Below, one piece after another: positions 11,555-22,276 of a stretch of DNA of 64,000 nt. Location of the stretch: assembly GCA_033398695.1 (NCBI GenBank), contig CM065805.1:75360762-75424761 (forward strand). The letters are read 5' to 3'. The notes below the pieces were generated by a model, which worked only from the letters and a program-made list of their open reading frames with translations, had not been told where the DNA came from and did not search any database. Numbering within the stretch: position 1 is the first letter of the stretch; the number at the start of each line of letters is the position of its first letter. The position numbers were made by a program, and so were the translations under genes. This DNA is from Orobanche coerulescens (lineage: Eukaryota > Streptophyta > Magnoliopsida > Lamiales > Orobanchaceae).

Positions 11555-12660
11555 ATGCCACCTAGAAGAGAAAGAAGGAGGGGAGGGCATGAACGCGCCC
11601 CTACACCACCTCATCCTCCACCCCAACGGGCTATTGAAGAGCTTTTCCTCAAGCAGAATCCGCCCACTTTCAATGGGTCAGGAAACCCGAGCAATGCCGA
11701 GCTTTGGGTTAGAGCTATGGAATGAATTTTTAACTTCTTAAGGTGTACCAACCAAGAGCATCTTTCTTATGTGGTCTTCCAACTCACTAGATCTGCAGAC
11801 TTCTAGTGGGAAGCGCGCAAGAAGATCCTGGCGGCTGAGCAACTGGAAAACTACTCTTGGAAGGAATTCAAGGAAGCACTGTATGACAAGTATGTTCCAT
11901 AAACCTTCAAGGTCAAGAAGGAAGATCAGTTCTATAATCTGGAGATAGGAAGGATGTCAGTGACCGAGTACGATAGAATGTTTTCTGAGTTATAAAGGTA
12001 TGCTCCAGACCAAGTTGATACGGATGAGAAGATGGCAGGAAAATTTAGACCAGGACTGAGGCATGAGATAAGCATGTCCCTAGCTAGCCATGGAAGGCTG
12101 AGCTACACTAAATCATTGAACAGAGCTCTGGGTATTGAGGCAGCAATGCCAGAAGAGAAACGAGCACCCACAGTTACATCACCACCCACTCAGATAAATT
12201 CCACGAATATAAGGGGAAGCGTAAATGGGAAGGACGAAATAATGGTGGAAATAACAACCACAATGGGAACAACCAGGCTAGCAGGAAGTCGTGGCAGGGA
12301 AATATACCTCATGGACATCCTCAGGCTCAGGGAGGCAACAATCAGGGACGACAGATGGTTCCTTCTCAGAGAGGTAATAATCAGGGACGAGTTGCAAACC
12401 CCATATGTCCTAAGTGTAACAAGCAGCATCATGGTGCCTGTCTGTTGGGCACTGGAAGTTGTTACACGTGTAGTTAGAAAGGCCATATTATGAGGAATTG
12501 TCCTAAGCAGCAGCAGGCATAGAGACCAAACTACCTGGTTCAACCCCATCCACTGAGAGCACTACAAGGACAGCCGTAACTGCCACCACCACCTAAACAA
12601 CATAATCAAAATGCTAGGTCGTATGCCATCAATCAGAAGCAACCCGAGAAGGATAAGGGT
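11555..12660 (+). pseudogene. Chromovirus gag (retrotransposon gag domain and CCHC knuckle)
   Basis: The frame opens MPPRRERRRGGHERA, then FLKQNPPTFNGSGNPSNAELW, the usual start of the retrotransposon gag domain. It continues with the expected helices (FKEALYDKYVP, then RMSVTEYDRMFSEL) and a C-terminal CPKC and CYTC pair, where the second forms a CCHC knuckle near 12450-12510. Gag would form the particle and package RNA. Stops near 11723, 11803, 11900, 11992 and 12475 break it, and a frame shift around 12200 moves the C-terminal part to another frame. In this family gag and pol are normally a single polyprotein, and there is no spacer here. Confidence 0.8.
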
Positions 12661-12663
12661 AAC

Positions 12664-15600
12664 TTGGCAGGTATGGGCAAACTTCTTAACCTACATGTAA
12701 TTGTTTTGTTTGATACTGTAGCATCACATTTATTTATTGTTAGAGCATGTGTGGATAGTCTTAGTATTATATCGAAACGTGCTAGTCATGTCATGAGAGT
12801 ATCTACACCACCAGGAAGAATTTCAACTACCACGCATGTTTGTTCTAATCTGGAATTTGAACTCGGGAACCTTAAAGTGGTAACTAATAATCTGAATGTT
12901 ATGACGATGTGGGATGTTGATGTAATCCTAGGAATATATTGGTTAGCCGAGAATTATGCCACAATTCTTTGTTATGATAGGAAAATTTCCTTCCGACCAC
13001 CAGATAAGGAGCCTACAGACTTTCACGGCATAAGAATGGGAAGAGGATCACCCGTTATCTCTGCCTTTCAAGCCAAGAAGATGATGAGAAAGAAGGATTC
13101 TCAGGCTTTCCTTGTTTACCTTAATGGAGAAGCTGGAGAAGAGCAGACTATGGGAGATGTGCCAATTATGTGGGAATTCAAGGATGTATTCCCAAAAGTA
13201 TTACCGGGTTTACCACCAAATCGACAAGGGGATTTCAACATCGACCTAGAGCCAGGGTCAGCCCTAGTGTCGAAAGAACCATATAGGATGGCACCAAAGG
13301 AACGGCAAGAACTCAAGATCCAATTGCAAGAGCTATTGGATTTGGGTTTTATTAGACCGAGTGTTTCTCCATGTGGAGCACCGGTCCTTTTTGTGAAGAA
13401 GAAGGATGGTACGCTGAGAATGTCTATAGATTACAGGGAGCTGAACAAGTTCACATTCAAGAAAAAGTATCCTCTACCAAGGATAGATGACTTGTTTGAC
13501 TAACTCAAGGGAACAACCGTGTTTTCTAAGATAGACCTTAGGTCTGGGTATCATCAGTTGAAGATTAGGCCAGATGATATACCCAAGACAGCATTCCAAA
13601 TAAGATATGGACACTATGGGCTTATAGTCATGCTATTCGGATTAACTAATGCCCCCGCAGTATTCATGGATCTTATTAATAGAGTTTTCCACCCGTAGTT
13701 GGATAAGTTTGTCTTGGTGTTCATAGATGATATTCTCATCTACTCTAGAAATGACAACTAGCATGAAGAACATCTCAGGATAGTGTTGGAAACACTAAGA
13801 ATGGAGAAACTCTTTGCCAAATTCAGTAAATGTGAATTTTGGTTGAAAGAAGTAATGTTTCTTGGGCACATTGTGTCAGCAGATGGTATTAAGGTGGACC
13901 AAGCTAAAGTGGAAGAATTATGTGATTAGAAGTCACCAACCAACCTTAATGAGATTAGGAGTTTCTTGGGTCTAGTTGGGTACTACCGAAGGTTCATCGG
14001 AGGATTTTCCAAGATTGCTAAACCATTGACACAATTGTTGCAGTAAGGAATTAAGTATTTATGGACGGATGAATGTGATGAGAGTTTTCAGGAACTAAAG
14101 ATAAGGTTGACTACTACACCAGTATTAGCAGTAACAGAAGTAAACAAGGAGTATGTGGTTTACACAGATGCTTCTAAGAATGGGCTAGGTTGTGTTTTGA
14201 TGCACGATGGGAAAGTGATAGCTTACACGTCAAGATAACTTAAGCAGCATGAGGTGAATTATCCCACGCATGATTTGGAACTATCCGTGGTTGTGCACTC
14301 ATTAAAGATATGGAGAGATCACCTTTATGGAGTAAGATGTTAAATTTTTACTGACCACAAGAGTTTAAAGTACTTTTTCGAGCAGAAGGACTTGAACATG
14401 AGACAAAGGAGATGGCTCGAATTGGTAAAGGATTATGATTGTGGTATTAACTATCACCCAAGAAAGGGTAATGTGGTAGCAGATGCCTTGAGTCATAAGA
14501 CTCAATCACAATTAGGATACCTACTTACCACAGAAGGGGATATAATCTAAGATTTTGAAGGAATGAGTTTAGAGGTGGTTCATCCACCGTAAATGATAAT
14601 GGGTCGTGTCGTGATGTTAGTGACGACACCAGATCTGAGAGGACGGATAGTGAATGCATAGAGGAGAGATGAAGCATTCGAGAAACTACATATGAGAATT
14701 TGATCCGATAAACCAGGAAATTACCGCGAAGCGGCTGATAACGCAATTATGTTCGAAGAGAGAATATGAGTTCCACATGATGAGGAATTAAGGAATGAGA
14801 TTATGTGTGAGGCTCATGATACTCCCTATACCGCTCACCCTGGGATTACCAAGATGTACGAAGACCTGAAGGGAAATTTCTGGTGGGATGGTATGAAACG
14901 GGATGTGGCTTCATTTGTCGAGCGGTGTTTGGCTTGTCAGCAAGTGAAAGCACTACACCAATGACCGTATGGAAAGTTACAGCCATTGACCATTCCAGAA
15001 TGGAAGTGGGAAGGAATAGCTATGGATTTTGTGACTAGTTTTCCAAGGACCAAATGAGGAAACACTGCTATGAGGGTTATAGTAGGCAGACTCACAAAAT
15101 CAGCTCACTTTTTGCCTATCCCGATAACTTACGGATCTGAGAAGTTAGCACAGTTATATGTCCATGAAATTGTACGATTGCACAAAGTGCCGATTTCAAT
15201 CACGTCATCTCGAGTTCCAAAATTTACCTCTAGATTTTAGACGAGTCTACAGAAGGAATTGGGTACACGTCTGAACTTTAGTACCGCTTTCCACCCACAG
15301 ACCGATGGACAATCGGAAAGGACAATTCAAACACTAGAAGACATGTTAAGAAATGTAGTGTTGGATCAAGGTGAGAATTGGGAGCAAGTTTTGCCATTAA
15401 TCGAATTTGCTTACAACAACAGTCATCAGGCAACGATAGGTATGGCGCCGTATGAAGCCTTATACGGCAGAAAATGCAGGTCACCACTTTATTGGGATGA
15501 AGTTGGTGAGAGAAATATTTTAGGGCCAGACACAGTCAGCGAGATGATCGAGATTATCCGCGATATACGACAAAGAATATAAGAGGCCCAAACTCAATAG

Positions 15601-16060
15601 AAATCATATGCCGACACACGCCTAACTGAATATCATTTTGAGAGTGGGGATAAGGTTTTCCTCAAGGTTTCCCCTTCTAAGGGAATAATCAAGTTTTGCG
15701 TTAAAGACAAGCCTAGGCCACGTTTTATAGGGCCATATGAGATTCTTGAGAGGATCGGCCCAGTTGCTTATATGTTGGCTCTGCTACCTAGTCTTGGGAA
15801 TGTTCATAATGTTCTCCATGTTTCTCAGCTGAGGAAGTATGTATTTGATCCCAAGCATGTGATTCATCAGAGTGACATAGTTCTTAGTCACGATACGAGT
15901 TATGTAGAGAGGCCTGAAGCTATTTTAGACCGTAAGGTTAAGTCGATTCCTTTGGTGAAAGTATTATGGAGTCACCATGGTCAAGAATAAGCTACGTGGG
16001 AACTCGAAAGCAAGATGAGGGCAAAATACCCAGAACTTTTTGATAAGGTATGTAAATTTT
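12664..16060 (+). pseudogene. Chromovirus pol: protease, reverse transcriptase, RNase H, integrase
   Basis: Protease comes first, with DTVAS at about 12707 where DTGAS is usual. Reverse transcriptase follows: EPYRMAPKE, then the IDYRELNK block, [10 protein letters not shown] and the catalytic FIDD at 13720. RNase H has YTDASKNGLGCVL and [10 protein letters not shown]. Integrase has the zinc-binding H-H-C-C arm (HPGITKMYEDL, then CLACQQVK), MDFVTSFP, FHPQTDGQSERT and YNNSHQATIGMAPYEALYGR. The C-terminus (EAILDRKV, then ATWELE) resembles the chromodomain-type tail, but degraded. Many in-frame stops are present, for example at 13501, 13697, 13928, 14235, 14341, 14963, 15055 and 15238. The second catalytic aspartate region of integrase reads SSRV instead of an Asp-bearing motif. 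No active enzyme can be made. Confidence 0.88.
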
Positions 16061-16069
16061 GGGACGGTA

Positions 16070-16090
16070 TTTCTTGTTAGAGGGGTATGA
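16070..16090 (+). other. Degenerate polypurine tract of the chromovirus
   Basis: A short purine-rich run with AGAGGGG lies immediately before the 3' LTR. It is the expected position of the plus-strand primer. The tract is interrupted by pyrimidines, consistent with decay. Confidence 0.5.
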
Positions 16091-17491
16091 TGTAAAGCCC
16101 TGGTCTTTTATATGCATGAATTATTATAACCTCAAGTGCGACATTAGGGTTTTGCATTCACAAATAATAAAATTCTGACTAATGGAATAATTTTAAAACT
16201 ATTTGAACGTTTTTAGTTCAGAAATCGGATGTTCGGTTATCTGGTAGGGATTCTCTTTTGATTTTGATTTTATGTTTCGATAGACAGAATCGTGATTCCA
16301 TCTCCTTCTATATACACCACTTTTACGTTACGAGTACGATTTTCAAAAGTTTACTTTTTGAATTTTTGGGTATATTTTAAGTCGAGTCGTTTTCTCGGAT
16401 AATTCGCGTTCCGTAAATCGCGAAACTTTTCTCCGACTTTAAGCTGTAAGTGCGATACTATAATTTAACTATATGTCATACACACAACACTCGAGTAATT
16501 TTATATCTAGAGGAGCGAAACGTTAAATATTCTTCGACCGATTTATGATGACATCTAGGGTTAACCTAGTATATAAAGGGACATCACCTCCCTTTCATTT
16601 TTCCTCCTCACTTCATCTTCTTCCTCTCTTCTTCTCATTTTGGCCGCCCCCTTCCCCTTCACCATCGAAACACCATTGTTCTTCCATTAGAACTCAAGTA
16701 CAAGCTCATTTTGTGTTCCAAACTTGAAACAAAGTTCATATTCAAGTAAGTTACATTCTCCTCTTCACTTCTATCCAAGTAGAAATAGGTTTTAGGTAAC
16801 TTTAAAATTTCGAAAAATATATGAAGAGCTTAGGTTTAATGTTATAATGTTTTGTATGTTGTTTTTAAGTTGATTATAAGGTTCTTGAAAGTGTTTAGAA
16901 CAAGTTTTAGTCATGGTTTTGATTTCATGTCTTGGCCGAAATTCTTAGGGTTTTATAACCCAATCATGTGATGTTTTTCTTATGATTTTTTTTACACAAT
17001 ATGTTACTATATGAGGATATGATGCTATGATGGATTTATGCGATTTTTGTAAAATGTTTGGTGTTTTGAAAGTAAGGAAGAATCATGCTTAGTTCTTGAT
17101 ATGTTGATATGTGTCCAAGAGTGACTTGATAATTTTGATGATGTATGAAAGAAGTACATGATATGTTTTTATTAGATTTTTATAAAATGTTTTGGAAATT
17201 TGTTTGATAACAAAGGTATGAAGTTAGATTTATGAAGTTGGAATTAGGTTAGATAATATTTGATGTAGTTAAAGAGCATGATATGTAGTGAAGATTTTAA
17301 AATCATGTTCAGGTCATTTTTATGTTAGAACCAAAACTTTGATTATCAATATGTGTGTATGTTAAGTGTGTTTTTTGATGTTGGTAACAATTTATGCTTG
17401 ATGATACTTGTTAATGATGTTTGAAGGTTTAAAGTTGGGAAATAAAAACGAGTAAGTAGTCATGTTTTCAAAAAAAAAAAGATTATAAAAT

Positions 17492-18660
17492 TGATACGAA
17501 TTCTCCCAGAAGAGATGAATACGTATCGTTCGGAGTGTGCGTCAGAATATCGTAGCGGAAGGCTTTTTACGATTAGGGTGTTTTTGGATGTATTTTGTGG
17601 GAGTAATATCGAATATGACGATGAAAATTCGAACAAATGAAAAATGAAAGTAATATTGGAAAAAATGATAATATCGATCAAGAAGACTTGAACGATCAAG
17701 AACAAGGGTTTATTGAATTAGACCTATAATTCGATAAGGTTACTTCTTCTCAAGACCTATTGAGAATCAATCGGATTAATACTCGAAAACGCGTCGAATA
17801 AAAATCAAGTTTCGGTAAAAATCATTTACCAAGGATAGAAATACAAAGTGTATTCTTTCACATTCAAATTCATAATACAATTCAATTACAAGGCTAAGTG
17901 AAGACTACTTATAGGAGGATGTAGTCTAAGTCTAAGGAATCAAACAAAAAAAGAAAATAATTCAAAGATTATAAAATCTTTGAATAATCCAAATAAATCA
18001 ACATAAAATACAAACAAGAAACGTAAATCACAAAATGGGGAAAACATAATCCCTAAAATAAGTAAAAAGGAAAAGAGAAGTAAACAATACACAAAAGTGT
18101 ATAAAATAAGTGGGCTGCCGGCAGGGACTCGACCGTGTCCCTTGACACGGCCGCGGCGCGGTCGACAGGCGCCGGCAAGGACTCGACCGTGTCCGCTTGA
18201 CACGGTCGCGGCGCGACAACGACGTCCGATATTGACTCGGCACGGGCGCGGCGCGACAGGGACGTTTGGCAGGACTCGACCGTGTCGCCTGGCACACGGT
18301 CGGGTGTCGGGACGATGATTCCATTGAGTTGTAGGCGGCGAGACTCGGCCGTGTCGCCTGGCACGTCGGGTTCGGCCGGCGATGACCTTAGCTATTCGGA
18401 CGAGCAAGACTCGACCGTCTTTGGGCGACACATGAAGTTCGGTCGGCAGTGCTCGGCATTTTCCGGCAGGCGTGACTTTTTCTGGCAGGTTGGATATTTT
18501 CCGTCCGGTTGGACATTTTTCGGCAGGTTGGACATTCCTTTTATGTCTTATGTCCGTTTTCTCGCCTAAAAATGTCGCCGTACATGCATGAAGCGTTGTA
18601 AGGCCGTTTATTTTGATCCTTGCTCCGTCTTCTTCATTTTGACTAGTTAATTTCGTATCA
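17492..18660 (-). repeat. 3' LTR of gag-only copy 1
   Basis: The 1,169-base repeat is bounded by TGATACGAA and TTCGTATCA. The half from about 18115 to 18540 is unusually GC-rich and built from palindromic CGACCGTGTC and GACACGGTCG units. The other half is AT-rich with a TATA-like motif. The minus-strand gag frame runs into this LTR. Confidence 0.85.
17906..17913 (-). promoter_or_regulatory. TATA-like motif in the LTR of gag-only copy 1
   Basis: TATAAGTA on the minus strand lies downstream of the GC-rich block. It occupies the place of TATAAATA in copy 2, and the same site exists in the other LTR at 19843-19850. It probably marks the LTR promoter. Confidence 0.4.
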
Positions 18661-19325
18661 TTCCCTCCCCCTTTGAAAGGAATTGTCCTCAATTCCGTAA
18701 TCCCGTTGTTTCCAGATGAAATAATTAATATCTTTGCCTCAAAAATATCTGCGGTGTGTATCTGGTTCAGAATCTTGAGACGGTAGGTAGTAGGGGTTCC
18801 CAGAGAATTACCAACAAAATAACTATCATTATTAATAAAATAATAATAATTATTCTGTGAGGCAAAATCTTTATCATCGTGGTTGAACTCATTGGATGCA
18901 ATTTCAAGAACCAAGAAAATTGCCTCGGAATCACCTTTCACATCAAAATATTGGGAAGGCTCGTCTTTAGGCTCGGTATCATAAACAAGAACCACTGGGT
19001 AAATATAACACCCTTCTTCATCTTTATCAAAAATAGGTGGCCCATCATAATCATGGATTTCATGAAGCATGGTCGTGGGGATGTGGATTATGGTGGATGA
19101 CTGGTGGTCCATCGTGGCGGCGGTCGTGTTGCATGGTGGTTGTGAGACATGGGAAGCTGCATCTCGATCCGGTACTACTGTTATAGCGACAATCAGTGCT
19201 GCCAAGACTGGGGAAGATGGCGGTGGCGGCACAGGTAAATTGTCGTCATCCCATTGACAAGAACTGTCAAAAACTCCATCAATGGTGGTAGCCAAGTGAG
19301 ACCAGAAGAAATCAAATTCCTCCAT
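17940..19325 (-). CDS. Gag-like ORF reading from the internal region into the 3' LTR (copy 1)
   Basis: This intact 461-codon ORF starts shortly after the primer site and fills the internal region (first about 220 residues). It crosses the polypurine tract, which reads FKGGGNDTK, and continues about 240 codons inside the LTR. The first part is acidic and shares YYYFINNDSY, YRLKILNQI and ISSGNNGITELRTI with the longer gag-like protein of copy 2. The WWQ-containing gag domain itself is absent, so this copy has an internal deletion. The LTR-encoded part is Arg/Pro/Cys-rich, reflecting the palindromic repeats, then hydrophobic. Whether the full ORF is translated is unknown. Confidence 0.5.
   Translation of the reverse strand: MEEFDFFWSHLATTIDGVFDSSCQWDDDNLPVPPPPSSPVLAALIVAITVVPDRDAASHVSQPPCNTTAATMDHQSSTIIHIPTTMLHEIHDYDGPPIFDKDEEGCYIYPVVLVYDTEPKDEPSQYFDVKGDSEAIFLVLEIASNEFNHDDKDFASQNNYYYFINNDSYFVGNSLGTPTTYRLKILNQIHTADIFEAKILIISSGNNGITELRTIPFKGGGNDTKLTSQNEEDGARIKINGLTTLHACTATFLGEKTDIRHKRNVQPAEKCPTGRKISNLPEKVTPAGKCRALPTELHVSPKDGRVLLVRIAKVIAGRTRRARRHGRVSPPTTQWNHRPDTRPCARRHGRVLPNVPVAPRPCRVNIGRRCRAATVSSGHGRVLAGACRPRRGRVKGHGRVPAGSPLILYTFVYCLLLFSFLLILGIMFSPFCDLRFLFVFYVDLFGLFKDFIIFELFSFFV
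18661..18675 (-). other. Polypurine tract, gag-only copy 1
   Basis: On the minus strand AAAGGGGGAGGGAA abuts the LTR. Copy 2 has the same tract at 52355-52369. It is well preserved and would prime plus-strand synthesis. Confidence 0.75.
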
Positions 19326-19408
19326 TTTAGTTCCAGAATCAGTATGGCTAGAGTCAAGAGATAGTTCTTCACAAGAACTCGTTGAATAAATCGCCCAAGG
19401 AGATGACC

Positions 19409-19427
19409 TTGGGCTCCGATACCACTT
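19409..19427 (-). other. Primer-binding site, gag-only copy 1
   Basis: On the minus strand TGGTATCGGAGCCC lies a few bases inside the right-hand LTR. It matches the initiator tRNA-Met primer pattern with one change, and the same site occurs in copy 2. Confidence 0.7.
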
Positions 19428-19428
19428 A

Positions 19429-20598
19429 TGATACGAATTCTCCCGGAAGACATGAATACGTATCGTTCGGAGTGTGCGTAAGAATATCGTAGCGGAAGGC
19501 TTTTTACGATTAGGGTGTTTTTGGATGTATTTTGTGGGAGTAATATCGAATATGACGATGAAAATTCGAACAAATGAAAAATGGAAGTAATATCGGAAAA
19601 AGTGATAATATCAATCAAGAAGACTTGAACGATCAAGAACAAGGGTTTATCGAATTAGACCTATAATTCTATAAGGTGACTTCTTCTCAAGACCTATTGA
19701 GAATCAATCAGATTGATACCCGAAAATGCGTCGAATAAAAATAAAGTTTCGATAAAAATCGTTTACCAAGGATAGAAATACAAAGTGTATTCTTTCACAT
19801 TCAAATTCATAATACAATTCAATTACAAGGCTAAGTGAAGACTACTTATAGGAGGATGTAGTCTAAGACTAAGGAATCAAAAAAAAAAAAATAATTCAAA
19901 GATTATAAAATCTTTGAATAATCCAAACAAATCAACATAAAATACAAAGAAGAAACATAAATCACAAAATGGGGAAAACATAATCCCTAAAATAAGTAAA
20001 AAGGAAAAGAGAAGTAAAAAATACACAAAAGTGTATAAAATAAGTGGGCTGCCGGCAGGGACTCGACCGTGTCTCGTGACACGGCCGCGGCGCGGTCGAT
20101 AGGCGCCGGCAGGGACTCGACCGTGTCCACTTGACACGGTCTCGGCGCGACAACGACGTCCGACAGTGACTCGGCACGGGCGCAGGCGCGACAGGGACGT
20201 TTGGCAGGACACGACCGTGTCGCCTGGCACACGGTCGGGTGTCGGGACAGTCAGTTCCAGTAGTTGTGGGCGAGCAGGACTCGACCGTGTCGCCTGGCAC
20301 GGTTGGGTTCGGCCGACAGCGACCTTGGCTATTTCGGACGAGCAAGACTCGACCGTGCCGGACGACACGGCCGAGTTCGGTCGGCAGTGCTCGGCATTTT
20401 CCGGCAGGCGTGACTTTTTCCGGCAGGTTGGATATTTTCCGGCCGATTGAACATTTTCCGACAGGTTGGACATTCCTTTTACGTCTTATGTCCGTTTTCT
20501 CACCTAAAAATGTCGCCGTACGTGCATGACGCGTTGTAAGGCCATTTATTTTGATCCTTGCTCCGTCTTCTTCATTTTGACTAGTTAATTTCGTATCA
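19429..20598 (-). repeat. 5' LTR of gag-only copy 1
   Basis: This 1,170-base repeat is closely similar to the partner LTR. The GC-rich palindromic block lies at about 20045-20470. Long minus-strand frames in it (one of 259 codons) extend the frame that follows gag in the other LTR. They are LTR sequence and are not listed as separate genes. Confidence 0.85.
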
Positions 20599-22087
20599 GA
20601 AATGGAGTTCATAATGTCGAGAAGCATGCTTGTATGTCGACTCCTATATGCGTTATAAGTATGGTATGCATGATTAGAGTTAACATGTTTAGGGTTTTCG
20701 TTTCTAGAAACGAGCTCTAGGTTAATATGATGTTTTCCCATTTTGCCGGATATTGGCAGTTTCGTTACATTTCACGGAAACGGTCATAACTTTTTCCAAG
20801 TTTAATATTTTTGAGATCCTTGAAATGGACATGCAACTAGACTTCAGTGGCTTTCCAGTGGTATAAGATACACTAACTTGTTCTACTGTTCATTAACAGA
20901 ATGCTAATAATTTCCAGCCTTGATGCACATTATGTTATGTTTATGTTAATGTGTAACGGAATCGAGTATTGGTTACCGTTGTTAGTATCTTTATATGTTA
21001 TATGGTCATTTAGGTTCTCTAAGAGAATCATAGATTTTATTTCTAAACTTAATTCGAATGCAAAACACTAAAGTCCAAACATGTAGATCCAGTCAGTTGT
21101 CCATTAGACTTCGTTAAGCTCGATCGACCGCTAAACTTAGTTGTTCCGATGAAAGGTGGAGCAGCAGACTGAAGTGTAAGGAAGAGCCGAGAATCATTTT
21201 TGCTTGCATTTATTACTTGTACAGGTGGGCTTTCTATACGAAAATGATTTGAGCTTTGCTCTATTTTGATGAAATATTTTGCAAGCAAATTATGATTTCA
21301 AATGATTATGATGCATAAAAAACTTTTATGTGGGTTCTTATGAACCCATCACTGTTGGCTTGCCAACCTATGAAATGATCGGATCCTGAGCTACAAAAAG
21401 GTTGCTGGCCAGGGTTAGTGTACACAGTACTCGGGATTGTGAGCTCTCTTCGGAGTGGCCGATCTCGGGGAGTAACGTTCGCGGGCAGTGGCCACCTTCC
21501 CCGACGTAAATTATGGATATGCTGAATCTGATGATATATGCTATGAAATGAAATGATTTAGTAAACATGGGTTTTTTCTTAAAACCCCCGTGTGTTACTG
21601 CTTATATGCATGATGACAAGTACGAAAGCATGTTTTATGTTTTGGCAATATATTCACGGAGTACATTGTACTCAGCCCTGTGTATGTTTTAAAATGTGCA
21701 GGTTGAGCAGGGTATGTGACAGAGGGTGTTGAGTGGAAGTCTTGTGTTTACAATCATTGTTAAGCCCTGGTTACATATCTTCATATATGTAACCAACCAT
21801 GTTTTCCCGCTGCAAACACTCTTTATGATTTTGCTTTCTAAGTTATGCCGATTGTAATATGCTATGAAGCCTTTTTCTAAACTTCAAGGCTAATATTATA
21901 ACTCTACTTTCGATTCTATGTCATTCCCACGAGATTGACTCCCCTTCATGATGCCTTGATATGTTTTTCATGCAAATCCACCCTTATTCATTACGAAACG
22001 AATGTTTCCCCCTTTCCTCCTCGCTTCTTAATTTCTACTCCGGGTCACTCTTCGGTTGTGCCGTCCTTAGGGATAAGGGTCGTGACA

Positions 22088-22276
22088 TATAATCCTATAT
22101 TGCACTCGAGGACCAAGCACATTTATATGAAGCAACATTTCATTCGGAATCATGTGGAGAATGAATATGTATATATCGAGAAAATTCATACAAACATTCA
22201 GTTAGCCAACATCTTTACAAAGTCTCTTAGCACCACCAAGTTATGTATGCTCCGCCAAGAATTGGGAATGCTATAG
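22088..22276 (+). pseudogene. Copia A pol: C-terminal end of RNase H
   Basis: Immediately after the chromovirus target duplication the copia RNase H frame resumes with ILHSRTKHIYMKQHFIRNHV and ends NIFTKSLSTTKLCMLRQELGML before a TAG. This is the standard end of copia pol (HSRTKHI, then DIFTK). It shows that the insertion interrupted one continuous gene. The frame after the junction is undamaged, unlike the region to the left. Confidence 0.85.

Larger units (their letters stand above)
17492..20598 (-). mobile_element. Gag-only LTR retrotransposon, copy 1 (TR-GAG-like, minus strand)
   Basis: Two direct repeats of about 1.17 kb (17492-18660 and 19429-20598) begin and end with TGATACG and CGTATCA. 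They flank a 768-base internal region. On the minus strand, a tRNA-Met type primer site (TGGTATCGGAGC) adjoins the right repeat and a polypurine tract (AAAGGGGGAGGGAA) adjoins the left one. Flanking bases AAAAT and GAAAT are a near-perfect target duplication. Only part of a gag-like ORF is present and there is no pol. This matches elements described as terminal-repeat retrotransposons with a GAG domain (TR-GAG). Transposition would need enzymes from another element. Confidence 0.82.
6756..22087 (+). mobile_element. Tekay-like Ty3/gypsy chromovirus inserted in copia A
   Basis: The element has LTRs beginning TGTAA and ending in ACA at both ends, a tRNA-Met type primer site, gag, and pol in the order protease, reverse transcriptase, RNase H, integrase. 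Flanking five-base sequences are CATAA on the left and TATAA on the right, a decayed target duplication. The copia RNase H frame resumes at 22093. LTRs near 2.9 kb and the pol C-terminus (VKVLW, then ATWELE, then RAKYPELF) point to the Tekay branch of chromoviruses. A gag-only element sits inside its 3' LTR. Confidence 0.85.
16091..22087 (+). repeat. Chromovirus 3' LTR, split by a nested gag-only element
   Basis: The LTR starts TGTAAAGCCC and ends GTCGTGACA. It aligns with the 5' LTR, except that an insertion of roughly 3.15 kb interrupts it between 17460 and 20616. The insertion holds a complete small LTR element plus about 40 bases of extra sequence beside it. Without this, the LTR is about 2.8 kb. 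A TATATAAAG promoter motif is kept at 16570-16578. LTR-to-LTR differences are many small substitutions and indels, so the element is not recent. Confidence 0.82.

Noticed and set aside
17940..19325. A long open frame of 461 codons as a possible host gene
   Set aside because: It lies between LTRs with primer site and polypurine tract and shares segments with the gag-like protein of the second copy, so it is an element ORF.
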